From: Cloeon dipterum
Lineage: Eukaryota > Arthropoda > Insecta > Ephemeroptera > Baetidae
Assembly (NCBI RefSeq): GCF_949628265.1
Contig: NC_088787.1
Span: forward strand, 14,932,501 to 14,996,500
Direction: 5' to 3'
Length of the DNA: 64,000 nucleotides
The notes below the pieces were generated by a model. The model was not told the DNA's origin. It did not search any database and was given only the letters and a program-made list of their open reading frames with translations. Within the stretch, counting starts at the first letter, position 1. Every line of letters begins with the position of its first letter. Below, piece after piece: positions 27,501 to 41,900 of the stretch. Position numbers and translations under genes: made by a program.

Positions 27501-30500
27501 ACAGGCATTGGTAGGAATAATTATACATATTATGGTTTAGTGAAAAACTAATTATTTCTTCCCTTAGCTCTACAAGAGAATGGGAGAAGCTGAGGATGTT
27601 GACATGCCAACTAAAAAGATATATTTCAAGAGAGCTTTGGGCAGTTTCTATCTCACCCTAGACAGGCTGAAGGGACAAAGTATGCCATTTTATTGTGAAG
27701 ATTTTGAAATGATAACCAAAAGTAAATCAGGAGTGGATCCCAGACACCCATTGAACAACTCTTTGAGATTATACATTGAAGAAACCGAGGAACAAATTAA
27801 TGTGCTTTTCCCTGATGCACATATCAGGAATCAAGGTAGTGCTTGCCTGCCACCCACACTTTCAGCTATAATACAATCAGAATTTTTAGTGCGAAGAGGT
27901 GATCATTCTTATAGTGACGTCTCTGATGAGGAAGACAATCCAAGAACGCCAGCACCAAGGGCTCATCACAGCACTCCATTCACCTCGGTATTTTTTTTCT
28001 TTAAAATTAAATTACCCTTTTAATTTGACTTTCATTCAGAGCCGCGCACGTCCTGTAACTTTATCAAATGGTACTCCTGCAAATGGTAGCCAGCGGAGTC
28101 ATAATTACTACAGATCACCAGCAGTCCTGACACCGAGGCCAAGAGAAGAAGCGCGGCCCAGCCCTGAAAGACTTGAAGCTCAAATGCGTCAGCTTAGTGT
28201 CCAGCGGGAGGGTGAGCTGCAAGCAATGGCTCGCATTGTGGAGGCAACCAGGAGCAGTGACAACGGCTTGAGAACAGAACTGCAGTATTTCAAGGTAGTT
28301 GAGGCCGCATTATAAATTTATTTTTTATTTTTTTCGCTTAAATGATACTTCAGGATGCCGTGAGCAAAGACCTGCAAGCTAACCAACGGGAGATGATGGA
28401 GTTGAGAAAAGAGACAGAAGAACTGAACAAAAACTTTCAAAGTGTTCAGAATGATTTGCAAAAGGTTTTAAAACTTCTGAAGACAACCCATATTACCAAC
28501 ATTAGTCCTGCTGTAAGCAACCTTTACATGGCATAGTAACGTAGAAAATAATTTTTTATCTACAGGTTTCTGAGTCTCGAAACATTCCTGATGAAGACCA
28601 TCATTATTATGGAGAGGAGATTGAAAATGAATATGGCAATGAAAGCTCAGCAATAAACCTGAGTCAAGTTCCGCACCAGAAATCCTTCCCAACTGCCGCT
28701 GCTGCAGGCAACACAGCTGGAAACTTTCCCATGTACAACCGTGCTGTTTTTCCTTTTCCGCCTCCAAATTATTTCCCACTTGCTGGTGGAGTTGACACAA
28801 CAGCTCTGATGTACCAAAACCTGCCTTTCCTGGCACCTGGAGCACTTCCTTTCAGGTAATTCATTGGTTCGATCTAGAATACTTATTGCATAAACCAGTG
28901 CACCCTGGAGAAAGTCGTATTTATAGCTTTCATCCTCCTTTATACGCTGGTACATTAAGAGGACTGGTGTGCTGTTGCTTTCTTTCTCTGATGAGTGCTC
29001 TTCTTGACTTGGCTTCTTGCAACTTATCTGACAAAGAAACTGGTTGCTGGAAGTCAAATCTAGCAGACACATGTCATATGAATCAAAAGCAGCTTGAACA
29101 CAAACAGGCTTTCTAAGCGTTATATTTTTTCTTGCAAATTTAAAAGGATAATAATGTTTCTCAATCAATAGTGAGGGACAGCGTTTACCAGAATTCCAAG
29201 TGGGTGCACCCAATTTGCTGCCAGGCCAATTGCCTGTATCAGCAACAGCAGCTCAAAATGCTGCTATTTACAGCCAACTGGTACAGCCGCCAGTGCAGCT
29301 TGCAATGGTCAACAAGGTTCCGCCTGTGGTATAGATGTTCTCTGTGTAACTATCAACTGATCTTATTTAAACCTCTAGGCACCAACTGCGCAGATAGTTT
29401 CCGATCCCACAGCTCCTGTGGCTACTAAGTAATTTTTGGCTCTCTTTTTTTGCATTTTTATTCATCCTCATTTATTTCAGGACTCCAGAGAAAACGCCCT
29501 TACTGTCGCTACCCCACGCATTCCAAATCACTATGCCTGCTGAAGCTCAAATACCAACTGCTTCTCCGCTTGACAAAGCTCCTGCATTAGGTAGTACACT
29601 TCTTATTAGGGCGTCAAAAATTATAACCGAACATTCACAGCTGATGTGTCTCCACAAATGATTTTGCAAAATGTGCCTACTCCGGCCTATTCTTCTGTAA
29701 CCCCAGAAGCTTCAAAGCACACTCCTAGAATCTCTAGAGTGTCGGTGGGTTCTGTTGTGTCAGAAGATGGTGAAGTACCAGAACACGATGCAATTCCGGA
29801 CTTCAAGCCCATCATTCCTCTGCCAGATGAAGTTGCGCCAAATACTGGTGAAGAGGAAGAGAATGTTCTGTTTGAGAACAGAGCTAAGCTGTACAGATTT
29901 GTGGATGGTGAATGGAAAGAAAGAGGAACTGGACTCATGAAGATTCTAGAGTCAATGGAAACCAGCAAAGTGAGGATCCTAATGCGTCGTGACCAGGTAA
30001 AATAAAGTAAACATTAGTGTTCTCTAGCTTCTGTCCAAATATGCAATTTGTGTGCTACACTTATTATATTTTCAACTCAAGTAAATAGCCATGTATTTGT
30101 ATTTGCAGGTGTTGAAGGTCTGCTGTAATCACTTCATTCCTTCCGACATTGTTCTCTCGCACATAAGTGGGAATGACAAAACTTGGTCTTGGGCAGCTCA
30201 AGATTTTGCAGATGAAACTGTCCGTGTTGAGAAGTTTGGTGTCAGATTCAAAACTGTGGAAGAAGCAAACTTGTTCAAGGACACCATTGACAAAGTGAAA
30301 GCTAAGTTGCCTAAAAGTAAGTTGTGCTCAAGTCTGCAGAACTTCTTTGAATTGACTCACTGTAATGTACAGCTCCAGTTTCAAAACTTGTGGATTCCTC
30401 GCCAACTTTGATAGCTTCTTCAAAGAGCCCTGTTTCTAAACCCCCATTGATTGCTGAGACTCCAAAATCGTCGATCAGCGCAAAATCTAATGCCCCAGCT

Positions 30501-33500
30501 AGTACTGTGTCATTCGGTGGCTTTACATTCACCTCTGCACCATCTTTGGCCAAGAAAGCAGACGAAGACAGAGTGGATGTTTCTAAAAAGGAGGAAACAG
30601 CATCCAAACCCAGCCCATTTGCTGGCTTTTCCTTCGGAACTCCTTCTTCAACTCCATCAATTTTTGGCTCCTTTGGAGGGCAAAAAAGCGAAACCTTTGG
30701 AGGAGTTTCAGCTTTACAGTCTTCTGAAAAGAATGAAAAAAGTAAGCATGGAAGATCCCCAACATATCTATTTTGCTTAAATTGTTGAGCGATTTTTGCA
30801 ATACGCAAATTTTGCTGCAATCCGAAATTATGGTAGCTCTCAATCATTATCCATTTTTGCATTTAGGCACTCCTTTGTTGGGAACAACCTCTGTGTTTGA
30901 AAATTCTCCAGTCTCGCAATTGAGCTTTGCCAGCATGTCCCAGCAGCAACCCTCCACATTCTCGAGCAGTGCAGGCAATTTCAAAGTAAGAAAATCTCTG
31001 ATATTACTGTTCTTGTTACTCATTATTTGCACCTAGGGATTTGATGGTGCTGGTACTCTTGTGTTTGGAGGATCCACTCCTTCCAAATCCACCACTGCTG
31101 TTGAAAGCACTGGATCAGTCAGTTCTTCTGCAGTTTGCCCTGGAGATGCAGAGAGCGCTGAAGATTTCATTCCCACGGCTGACTTCAAGCCTGTTATTCC
31201 TCTTCCTGAACTGGTGGAAGTCAAGACAGGTTTGTAATTTATTGTCATTTAACATTGTGCTGTAAAATTTTGTCCCCTGTAGGAGAGGAAGGCGAGGATG
31301 TATTATTTGAAAACCGGGCGAAGCTATTGCGATTTGTGTTGGAAACAAAGGAATGGAAGGAGCGCGGTATTGGCAAGATGAAGATGACTTGGAATCCATC
31401 AACTTGTAAAGTCCGGCTTGTCATGAGACGAGAACAAGTCCTGAAAGTTTGTTGCAACCATTTCCTCACCCGAGAAATGAAGCTGTTGCCCATAAGTTCG
31501 TCTGATAGAAGCTGGACTTGGGTTGCCCAGGATTACTCCGAAGGAAATCTGTCTCAGGAAACACTCGCCATCAAATTTAAAAATCCGGAAGAGGCGTCTG
31601 CTTTTAAGGAAAAGTGGCAGGAAATTCAAAAAGACATGACAGATGGGGACAAATTGTTGCGAGGACAGGCCCCTCCAGCTCAAACACCTGCTACGTCAGT
31701 CACGCCCCTAACTGCAGACAAGGACCTCATGAAGCAGTTCAAAAAACCTGAGGGCAGCTGGGAATGTAAAGATTGTTACATCTCCAACAAAGCAGATGTG
31801 ACCAAATGCGTAGCTTGTCAGACTTCAAAGCCAGGATCAGAAACTCCAAAAAGCAACCAAACTACGACACCAGCTGCTGGTGGGAGTCTGATGAGTCAGT
31901 TCAAAAAACCTGAGGGTAGCTGGGATTGCAAAGCTTGTTACATTAACAATAAATCAGACGTGAATATCTGTGTGGCATGCGAAACTGCTAGACCCGGATT
32001 TGAGGGTACAAAGCCAACCAAAAACCTCACACCTGGCTTGACTTTTGACTTCAAGTCTTCTGGATCTTCAAAATTTTCGTTCGGCAATGCCGCGGCAGCA
32101 GGTCCTGTCGTCACCTCCAGCTCAACATCAACCTTCAATTTTGGAAATCCAAGTTCCACCTCCACCTCAAAACCTGCCTTTGCTTTTGGTGTGTCGCAAC
32201 CAGCCTTCTCTTTTGGAACACCAAAAATTACTGAGCCGTCCTCCACTACTACTTCATTTGGCTTCAAGTTGCCAGCCACACCTGCGCAGATCACTACAAT
32301 TTCTACCAGTGCAGTAAGTCCTGGAGATGCTGAAGAGAGCGATGGAGAAGTTGAAAATGACGAGGGAGACCACATTCACTTCACGGTAACTAGCCGTTAA
32401 TATTTAAGTGAATTTTATGTAAGTTTTTTTATCGTAGCCCATAATTCCGCTACCTGAGATGGTGAACGTTGTTACTGGAGAAGAAGACGAAGAACCTTTG
32501 TACAGTCATCGTGCAAAGCTGTTCAGGTGGGCAAATGGTGAATGGAAGGAGCGAGGTATTGGAGACTTGAAAATCTTGAGACACAAACAGAATGGGAGCA
32601 TCAGGTAATAAAAGTACCTAGCTGTTTTTCGGATTATTTAAAATGTTTCCTTAAGGCTGCTGATGAGACGAGATCAAGTGCTCAAGATTTGCCTGAACCA
32701 CCGACTCACCAATGAAATGGAATTTTCGCCAAAAGGCGACAAAAATCGATCGTTCCAGTGGCACGCCTCTGATTTCTCTGAAGGGGAAGTGAGGCAGGAG
32801 CAGTTCGCTGTTCTCTTTAAAACTGAAGACATAGCTAAGGACTTCATTGAACATGTAGAAGAAGCAAAGTCGTTGCTTGGAGATCATGACTCATTGGCTG
32901 CCCAATCTGAAACAGCTGCCAAGACCATGTCGCCTAATGGTATATTCGATCACGGTGCAAATTTAAACAATCATTGTCAAATATTGAATTGCAGCTAACA
33001 ATTCTATATTGGAATCTTCACTGGCTAGTAATAATCAGTCCACAACGCCTTCCAAGAGCTTTTCATTTGGACAGGATAACAACTCATCAGCTAGTGGCAC
33101 TCCGAAATTTACGCTTGCACCATCCAGTTTCTCCTTTGGCGCACCATCTAAAGGTGATTTTTGTGAGCTTAGCCTTGGAATAAAATCACAAGATATTTCA
33201 TTTCCAGACTTCACACAGAAAACTTCTACTGCAGATCCTTCAGTAGCATCAGATGATGGTAAGTTCAGAGTTTGTCCTCTTACAGAAATTGAATTGAATG
33301 TGTAATGTCTGTTCACAGAAGTGAAAATCTTAGATGTGATCAATGTGCATGTCTCTCCTGAAGATGTCAACAAAGCAAGAGCTCTGCAATTGCCAGACAA
33401 CTTCTATTCATACAAGCAGAAGACTCCATGCAAAGGATGCAAGGGCTGTCAAGATGAGGAGAGTGACAGTAGTTCAGCTTCAGTGAAAGAAGAAAGGTAA

Positions 33501-35725
33501 GCATTCTAAAATAAATTGAGTTGGGCTTCAATGCAGAAATTTTGACCAGTCTATTGCGCTTATAAATATTTAGGGATTTTTCCCAGGTATATACTATGCC
33601 AATAATTTACTAGTAGTGAGTGGGAAATATCTAAGATTTGCATTGAACTTGTTCAAATATTTACAGAATGTTGTCTATGACAGATGGTTGGCAAAGAATT
33701 GAAAGAATTTGCACCTCCATTTAGAGTTCTGTGTAGTTTGGTTGAATGAGTTGCCTTTTTCTTTGCTTTTTTCTTCTCAAATCAGTCACCCTTTAATAAC
33801 TTTTTGTGCAACACAACTCAAGGGCAGTTGACTTTAGTTGGTGTACTGAAGCTATTGTCAAATGATAAAACAATTATCATTAACACCATGTCATCCGTAT
33901 TTTTGAGATTCAACATTGCCTTGCCTTTTTGCAGTTCTGCTCAAGCTGCGAAGCCTGTGGCTGTCTTTGGACAGTCTGCAACGGTGGGATTTTCAGAAAA
34001 ATCAATTAAACCCGCTTTGAATGGAAGTTCAATCAACATCTTTTCGCCCTCAACTGATCAGCCCACTTTTGCAAGTCTTGCTCAGTCAAATACCAGCAGT
34101 GGATTTGGTATGTACCTTCACAAGTTGCTAGCATAGCCTATTTATAATTTCTCATCTCTAGGCAATGCTGCCTCAAGCAAGCCATTCTCTTGGGGGACTG
34201 GAGCCCCTTTGTTTGGCTCATCGCCTGCGCCTGTGTTTGGCGGCGGTAACACAAAGCCTGTTGCATTGTTCCAATCCCCTGCGACAGCATCTCCAAAAAC
34301 CGACAAAGATGGTCACTCAAGTGGTGAGGAGGAGGAGGAAGAGGAAGCGCATGACCCGCACTTTGAACCAATCATCGACTTACCTGACATCATTGATGTC
34401 AGGACTGGCGAAGAAGACGAGGAAAAGAGTAAGCATTCCACTCATGACTAGCATGAAGTGAGATCTCAACTATTTGGTATTTCTGTAGTTTTTGCCCAGC
34501 GCGCCAAGCTCTACAGGTATGATACATCGACAAAGGAGTGGAAGGAACGTGGCGTGGGCGAAATGAAACTGCTCTACCATCAGGCCACTGGAAGGTATCG
34601 ACTGCTGCTGCGACGAGAGCAAGTGTACAAGGTCGTGTTGAACCAATTGCTCACCAAGGATTTGGAACTGAAGAAGATGGCTACCTCGAACAATGCTGTC
34701 TGCTGGGGTGGATTTAATCACGCTGAAGAAAGCGGTGGAAAAACTGAGGAGCTTGCGGTCAGATTCAAGGTAAGCTTCCTGGAATTTAATTGCTTTCATT
34801 GAGATTGTAAATATTGTTGTTTGCTTCCATTTTAATTTGAAATTCTTTTGTCGGCATTTGCTAATAATAGATTTTAACTTATATCTTCACAGAATGAAGA
34901 TTTGTTGAATGAATTTAAATCAAAAGTCGAGGAGGCTAAGGAGCGATTATCCACGATGGCACCTTCAACTCCACCACAAGCTGATAGGCATGGCCCCAGA
35001 ACACCTCCTGTGCATTACGAAGAGAGTGACGAAGAGGAACAGGAAGAGGAGGAGGAGGGAGAAGATGAGGAAGATGAAGATGATTACGAGACCTATGATG
35101 ACTATGAAGAAAACGACCTCACGGACGAACAAGCCACTGTGTTCTCCCGTAAAGATGGCGATCCTTTTGGCCCATGGCTAGCTTTGGGCGTTGGGCGTGT
35201 GAAGGTAAATTATAAGTAGTATTGCTATTATCTATTTGATCTAAGAAGCTGGTGTGAAGAAGAAACTTCTTAAATTAGCACAAGTAACACCAAACATTTA
35301 AAATGCCGTAGCCACAACAAATATAAAAATTGAAATATTTCTCGGGAAAATATGCTGGTTAACATCTAGATATAAACTTTTCAGATCGCGTACTGCTCTG
35401 ATGGACTTTACAGTGTCATTATTGAATTGGACGTCAGTGAAGGAAGTGAGAGCGTCAGGATTCCTGTTGACTCTCGAATGCAAGCTTTTTCTGAAAGAAC
35501 TCAAGACAAAGAAATTTGCTTTTCTGGCATGAACCAAGCTCAAGACACAGACCGAGTTGAGTACTACAAGGTGTTGTTCCAATCTAGCAGCGCAGCAGAT
35601 GATTTTCAGGCCCATTTCTCTGAGGTAATTGTCTTGTTGAGGAAATCAATTAGTCACTCATATTATTTTTGAAGGGATTGGTCATGGCTGATAACTTACA
35701 GCAAGAAAATGATGTCGAACCCTGA
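24542..35725 (+). CDS. Nup358: NUP358 / RanBP2, cytoplasmic-filament nucleoporin
   Basis: NUP358 forms the cytoplasmic filaments of the nuclear pore and binds RanGTP. Exon 1 ([16 protein letters not shown]) ends in a GTAATT donor. The next exons give TPR-type helices such as [16 protein letters not shown] up to about 27300. A coiled coil spans about 28160-28490. RanBD1 is about 29790-30315 ([19 protein letters not shown]). An FG-containing linker follows. RanBD2 is about 31165-31640. Two RanBP2-type zinc fingers come next ([19 protein letters not shown], near 31755; [19 protein letters not shown], near 31915). RanBD3 is about 32430-32880. A short segment ([12 protein letters not shown], near 33385) resembles the internal repeats of human RanBP2. 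RanBD4 is about 34360-34930, then an acidic run (35017-35120) and a fifth, weak RanBD-like domain (35130-35625). It ends DVEP at the TGA at 35723-35725. There is no cyclophilin or SUMO E3 region, as in fly NUP358. Confidence 0.95.
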
Positions 35726-37378
35726 AGTTTTGCTGCTGCTTTACTGGTATTACTATTTGCCAATTGTAATTTAATGGATAATTTGATTCAAATTTTTTTC
35801 GCATTCTTTTACGTTAGCAAATGTCAATGCAAATAAATAAGAATTAATCGCACAACATAGTTTCAATTTGTATTCAAACTCCTTGAGTAGATCTATAGAG
35901 AGGAGAGCGAGCGGGGAGGGATACAGTGGGAAGGCAACAGTCCGCCGGTTGTCATAGCAATGAGCGGGGCAGGCGCACACCGGCGCCTCGCTCACATATT
36001 GATGACTAAGGGTGCCTTTCTGAGTGGATCATGCTCTCTGCGTGTAGCAGGCGAGGCAGACCCCCTCGTCGCTCGCTGAATTGGTCAGCATTTGTGCAGT
36101 GAGTGCGTGCTCCTGGCTTCTGTGCATGGTGCCGAGAAGAAGGTGTGTGTGACAGCGGCATCCCTAGGCCAGCTAGGACTGTCGGTGAAAGCTTGATTTC
36201 TTAACTTCACTCTTTTTCTAAAGATCTGGCAGAGCAAGCCGTCGGCTCACAATTTGAGCGTAAACCATCGCGAATTCTGCAAAGGACAAGGGTCACCTGA
36301 ATTTTACTTATGGGAATTTTGAATAATTTCTCACGGGTAGAGATCGCCACTTAAATTTTCGAAATATTACTGTAAATTATGGAAAAAAATCAAAGAAGCA
36401 GATTAAAGTCTGAGACGTTGTAGATTTCAATTATTTTGAGCCAATATGTTGACATGAATTATTTTATCATAAACGTTAGCAACAATCTTATCCCACTGGA
36501 GAGCGTGTTGAGCTTCCTTCTCAAAACAAGATGAAAAAGATCAGCGGCCCCTCGTTTTAGATGTGAATCATGCTCCCGTGCCGTTGATCACTCGTCGGCG
36601 CCGTAGTATATCGGCATGTATATATACATCACGTCAAATATATTTTTTTTCGTGCCGGGACTGAAAGCAATGTGTGTTGTCTGCTCCATGAGAGGGATCG
36701 ACTGAAACTATAGCTAAAAAGTCGTGCCTTGCCCATTTAATTGGCAATTATTTCGTCGGGCAATCCTCTCTTATATTCGTCTGGCGCTCGACCTTGCTCA
36801 GTGTGGTGTTGTGGAAAAAGTGAGAGGCGAAATAAAGAACGCCGACGGCGAGATGCGGCCGCGAGCGCGTTGGCCGCGGGCCCAAATTTCCACTGCCGCG
36901 CGCGAGATCTCTGTGCACGTCTATCTCTCGCGGCACACGTGGTTATAAATAGTTTCAGGCTGCTGCGGGAGAGCCCTTGCTTCGTATAAAATTGCTATAA
37001 CGTACCCTCTGTTTTCTCGTTGGTAATTAAAAATACAACGGGCAGTAGCTATTAATAACTACCAGTAGTAGTACACAGCAAACTTTTGAAACCCGCCGTA
37101 GAATCGTTTCCTGCAGCAAAACATACACAAACCTCTTTCACTCTCCGCTTATAACTCTTTCAACCTCTACATCTTTTTCACTTTTCACAACTTGTAATGC
37201 TATTTGCTTTTCAAAACCCAAAAAATTTCGACACTGAAAAGTTTCGAGAATTTAAAAATAATTTTGTTTAACCGGCACACACGCAGCGTCTCGGGTACAT
37301 ACATAAATATTTCTAAATGAATTTATCTTTTCATAATCCATCAACTCTTGTTATTTTTTTTTTCAATTAGGAGCAAAA
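35726..37378. other. Spacer between NUP358 and the PARG-like gene
   Basis: About 1.65 kb without a recognised gene. It has purine-rich and GC-rich patches at about 35885-36200 and 36840-36945 (GCGCGTTGGCCGCGGGC), unlike the AT-rich rest of the window, and a TATATATA run near 36618. It probably holds the promoter and untranslated exons of the PARG-like gene, whose coding start follows directly at 37379. Confidence 0.5.
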
Positions 37379-38933
37379 ATGGCACTGGTGATGCTGCCAT
37401 GTGATCTGCCTTGGTGGCCGCAAGTGCAGAGACTCCTGGGTCAATTGCAACCGCAAGATGACGGATCAAGCGTGCCGGTCGAGAAGCTGGCTCGAGTTCT
37501 CACCAGCATCCACGCGCTCTGCAAGTATGCCCACTTTATAAAACCAATGAAAATTTATTAAACTAAACAATTACAGTCGTACTATGCGAACAATATACCG
37601 CATCTCATATTTTTTTAGAGGAGAGATACATATATATATTAAATTGCATTTCCAGTGTCGGACTGGACCCCGATGAGCCAGATACAGTGGACCCTGAGCA
37701 ATTCACCAAATTGTCTTGGTTTCTGGAAAAAGAGTGCGACGAGTACGAGAGAGAAGAGATACTTTCCAAGTCCATTCCGTGCATGGTAAAATACGCACTC
37801 AAGCTGAAAGAGCTCAAGCCAGCCAATGGTGTTCATTTTAGTTTACAGCAGCAAGGTATGTGCAATATCTGAATGAGACGAGAGTTGCTTTTCTATTGCA
37901 TTTTCAATTTCACTTTTTTCCTTCTTTCTCAAATTTCATCAAAAACGTTTTGTGTCGCACTGTTTTGTGGCAAAGCAGGTGGTGTGTAAATATGTCATTG
38001 TATTTGTGTGCAGAGGACTATGTGTCGATGGAGAAACGGCTGGCGGCCTCGTTGCTATCGCACGCTTTCTTCTCTTCATTTCCGAAGCGCTCGCTCAAAA
38101 CCCACCCCACGCTCTTGGACTTCAACTTCAGCCACTTTTTTAAGCACTTGCACTTGTAAGTCGCTTTAAAATCGCCAATAAATTCGTTCAACTATGAGAT
38201 GGCGTTTTCAAACGAATTATTTTCCCTTTCAGACCAAGTCAGCAGGCCAAATTTCGCAGCCTCATGCATTACTATGCGCTACTCAGTTCCAATGAGCCAC
38301 AAGGAAGCATTTCAGCGTCTAGAAGAGTATGTTTCTTCACTTAAACCAGCTTGTTGTTCAATCTCTCTTTCACGTCCCATCACTATGGCTTCAAGTTTAT
38401 GTATTAAGAGCAATGTCCCTATACACTTGTACAGATTAATTGCATTACACCTCCACTTCAAACTTCCATCCCGCTCTTAATAAGCGTATTTATGCAACCT
38501 GCGTGACATTCGTGTCGCGCCAGTCAGCTAACCAGGCAAACACGGTGCATGTGAAAATGTTGCATAAAACTACATGCCAGCCAGTTGGGATGCAAACGTG
38601 TCAACTGTACATAGTTGTGAAATACAAGAGCAGCTTTTTCTTTCCGTCACGTGCAATGAGCTTATTTTAGTACGCGGAAGCAAAATTGTCCATGTGACTG
38701 CGAAACTTCAAATTGCTATCGCACAACCTAATTACCAGCACAACAAAACCACCACAGTTATTTTAGAATGAAAATATTCTCTTGGACTTATAAGGATGTA
38801 TTGTAAATTATGCAGTGTGATATTAGCAGAGACACGTAAGTTAGAAAAAATGATTAATTAATTATTTTTTTAACACTCTAACCTTTCAATTTTTGAATAA
38901 AATAATTTCACCACAAGGAAACTAGAACGAGCG

Positions 38934-38966
<33 letters not shown>

Positions 38967-41900
38967 CACGGCTAATTTACAAAATTAACAATTTTTAATT
39001 ATCAACTGCAGAGCGCCGTACACGTAAAACACGTTCTTTAACTCTTCCCACACTCTTCGCCGTTGCTTCTCTCAACGGCTTTAAAGTCACGTGCTTCATG
39101 AAAAATCTACCAAGGAGCATTTAAAAAAATAATATAATATAAATTTGTCATTTTTTTCTAATACATCCTTATAAACTGATTAAAATACCGGAGAATAAAA
39201 AAGTTTTGAGTATATATCACAATAATTTAATTAGTTTTTGGTGTTTAATAATTAGCTACAAAATTCTTCCATCTGCCGCAGGTTCTGACCAGTACCAAGT
39301 GGTTAACCGTGGAAGACTGGCTGGAGAGTGACCTGCCCCTTTGTCCTGTGATGGTGAGACATCAGCCCCGGCCGGAGAGGGTGCCCGAGCCCTCCGCGCT
39401 GGTGCTCGCCCCGTGCGACTCGCATGTCGGCTTGGACGTACTCGGCGAAGGCTTCAGTCCCGAGTGCCGCTTGCTAATTGGCCAGCCCGAAACATTGGTG
39501 CTGCTCCTCTTTTTTGAAGCCCTCGAAGACAATGAAACCTTGTTGCTGGAAGGCGCAAGTCGGACGGCCAGACTCAATCCTGCACCACCGTATTTTGAAA
39601 GCATCGGAATGGTAAGTGACACCGCTTCTAACAATTTTCATTAAAAATTAAAAAAAAATATTGAAGATATGATTTGAATCATGAAGGTTAATCCCAGCCA
39701 GCGGAGATTTTGATTCGCAGATTAGGCTCTGCTATTGAGGCACCAAAAGGCTAAAACCATCACTGTCCAGTTCTAAGAAATTGTCGATTTTATTTCCACT
39801 CTCAAAAGGAACATGCTAGGATGTTCCACGTGTTTTAATTTGCGTCGTGAGTTGGATTAGTTCACTTATTTCAACAGTATAAACTATATAAGATAACCCA
39901 GAAACTACTATTTTTAAGTCGGCTATTTAATCAAGTTATGGTTCCTCAAAGTCCTGAAAGAATTGCAATGGAAATAATATTAAATCAATTTTAGAGCCAG
40001 TTTTTGATTAACCATCATGTTTTAATCTGTAGATTAAGTAGACAAGACGAATCTAGATTTTCCATTTTGACAGGTTAAATCTCGTGACTGGTTTTTTTAG
40101 AGTTAAAGATATAATAGCTGCGAGACTAGAAAGTAATCCAACGCCGATTCCGCTGCAACGAGAATAATCTTAAAAATCAAAGTTTATCACAATTTTTAGA
40201 ATTTAAATTAGCTGCATTTTTTAATTAAAAAATTGCAAGTAAATTTCGTTTAAGTGGATCGTACAGGAAATTTATCAGCGCATAACGGTTAAGATTTAAG
40301 TGCTATGAGTAATGAAAATTTAATAGCCATTAACCTTGGGCCACTAGAAACTTTTGATAAAATATTGTTTGGAATTCATTAAATTTATTCTTTCATCGAT
40401 TCATTTCTAAAATTCTGTTTGGGGAAAAATTGTATTTTCAAATCTCCCTTTTGAAACTTTTGGCAATTTTTTCTAAGATCCTGCAATCGTTGAATCGTGC
40501 CATTAGTCTCACTTTTTTATTCGGAAAGCAATTTCAAATCGCTTTGCGGAAGTTATGCAGGTTGAATGAAACTTCGGAAACTGCGTGTTCGCAGGACACG
40601 TGGCCGAATCAGACGAGCCAGTTGCTTAGTTTCGCCGACCCAGAAGACTTCTCCGACCTGCCGCCGCGCCAGTACGAAGAGGACAATATCCTCAGAGAGC
40701 TCAACAAACTGTTCCTGGCCTTTCAGCCGGCCAACAACAAACAAATTCCAAACAGCCACTCCAAGTGCCCGGCCGCCAGCCTCGCGAGCATCCACCCAAC
40801 TTGCAAGCGGCTATCTCCGATCGGCGAGTCTTTCAGTTCTGGCACGCCGCCTGAAATTCCTTCGCCGGCGAACGCGCCACAAAAGCGGTTCACTTTCAAC
40901 AACGGCAACAATAATTGCAGCAGTAAAGTAGGAACTAGCCGCAAAGCTGATTCATTTTGAATAAAAAGGAAGTATTGCATTGCAGAAGCTGCTCGAGGTG
41001 GAGCGTAAGGGCCGATTCATCGCACTCGGCTCGTCAGGCGAGTTGCTCCCTGTCTCACGAAACGACGTCCTGGGCTTAGCATCTGCGTACCGCTTCACTG
41101 GACCGAGACATTCGCTAATCGGCAAGCAACCCTCGCCAGCACCAATGCTCGCGGCAAAGACCAAGCTGAGCAAAAAGTTTTCCAGCAGTAGCAGCGCGCA
41201 CGGCGATGCCGATTCCAGCGACGACGAGGACGAGTTCCACAGTGCGAAAGAGAGTTTGGACTGTAGTGAAGGTGCGTACTTGTAAATATGATGAGGAACT
41301 GGCGAGATTTTATCACGGGGTGTTGCGGCAGATGGCAACGGTGCCCAGATATTCGGCCACGAATTAGACACTCCACAGAGACGATGCAGTTTTGCTCAAC
41401 GGCTGAGGGAAGCACTGAAAAGAGAAGCTGGCGCGCTCGGCTTTAACTCTGAACAGGGCAATAAAGACACAGAAGATTTGTGCTCGAGTTCGTCAAGCTC
41501 AGAGGGCGAAGAGGACATGTCCCGATCAAAGTTTGAAATGACTACAACCCTAATTTTTGCAAAATTAAATTGATTTTTCCTTCCACAGGCCACGGAGAGC
41601 CGGTTCTTTCGGATTCGCTCTACAAGACGAGCAAGACCTAGGTGGAGAAGTGACGTTGCCTCAAAGATGGCTAAAAAAAGCGCTTTCCAAAGAGAGTGAA
41701 AGCGTGGATGACTCTAACGCGAGTCAGTGCGACACCGACTCGGAACTGGAACAACTCTACGAACACTTTTCTCGCTGGCTGGACCGCGAGGGGGAGGAGG
41801 AGGCGCAGGACGAGGCCGTCCGCAGCTTCGCCAGAGGACTGCTGACCCGGACGCTGAGTGACTGCGGCGCCGCCTCGGCCACCGCAAAGAGCACCGGGGT

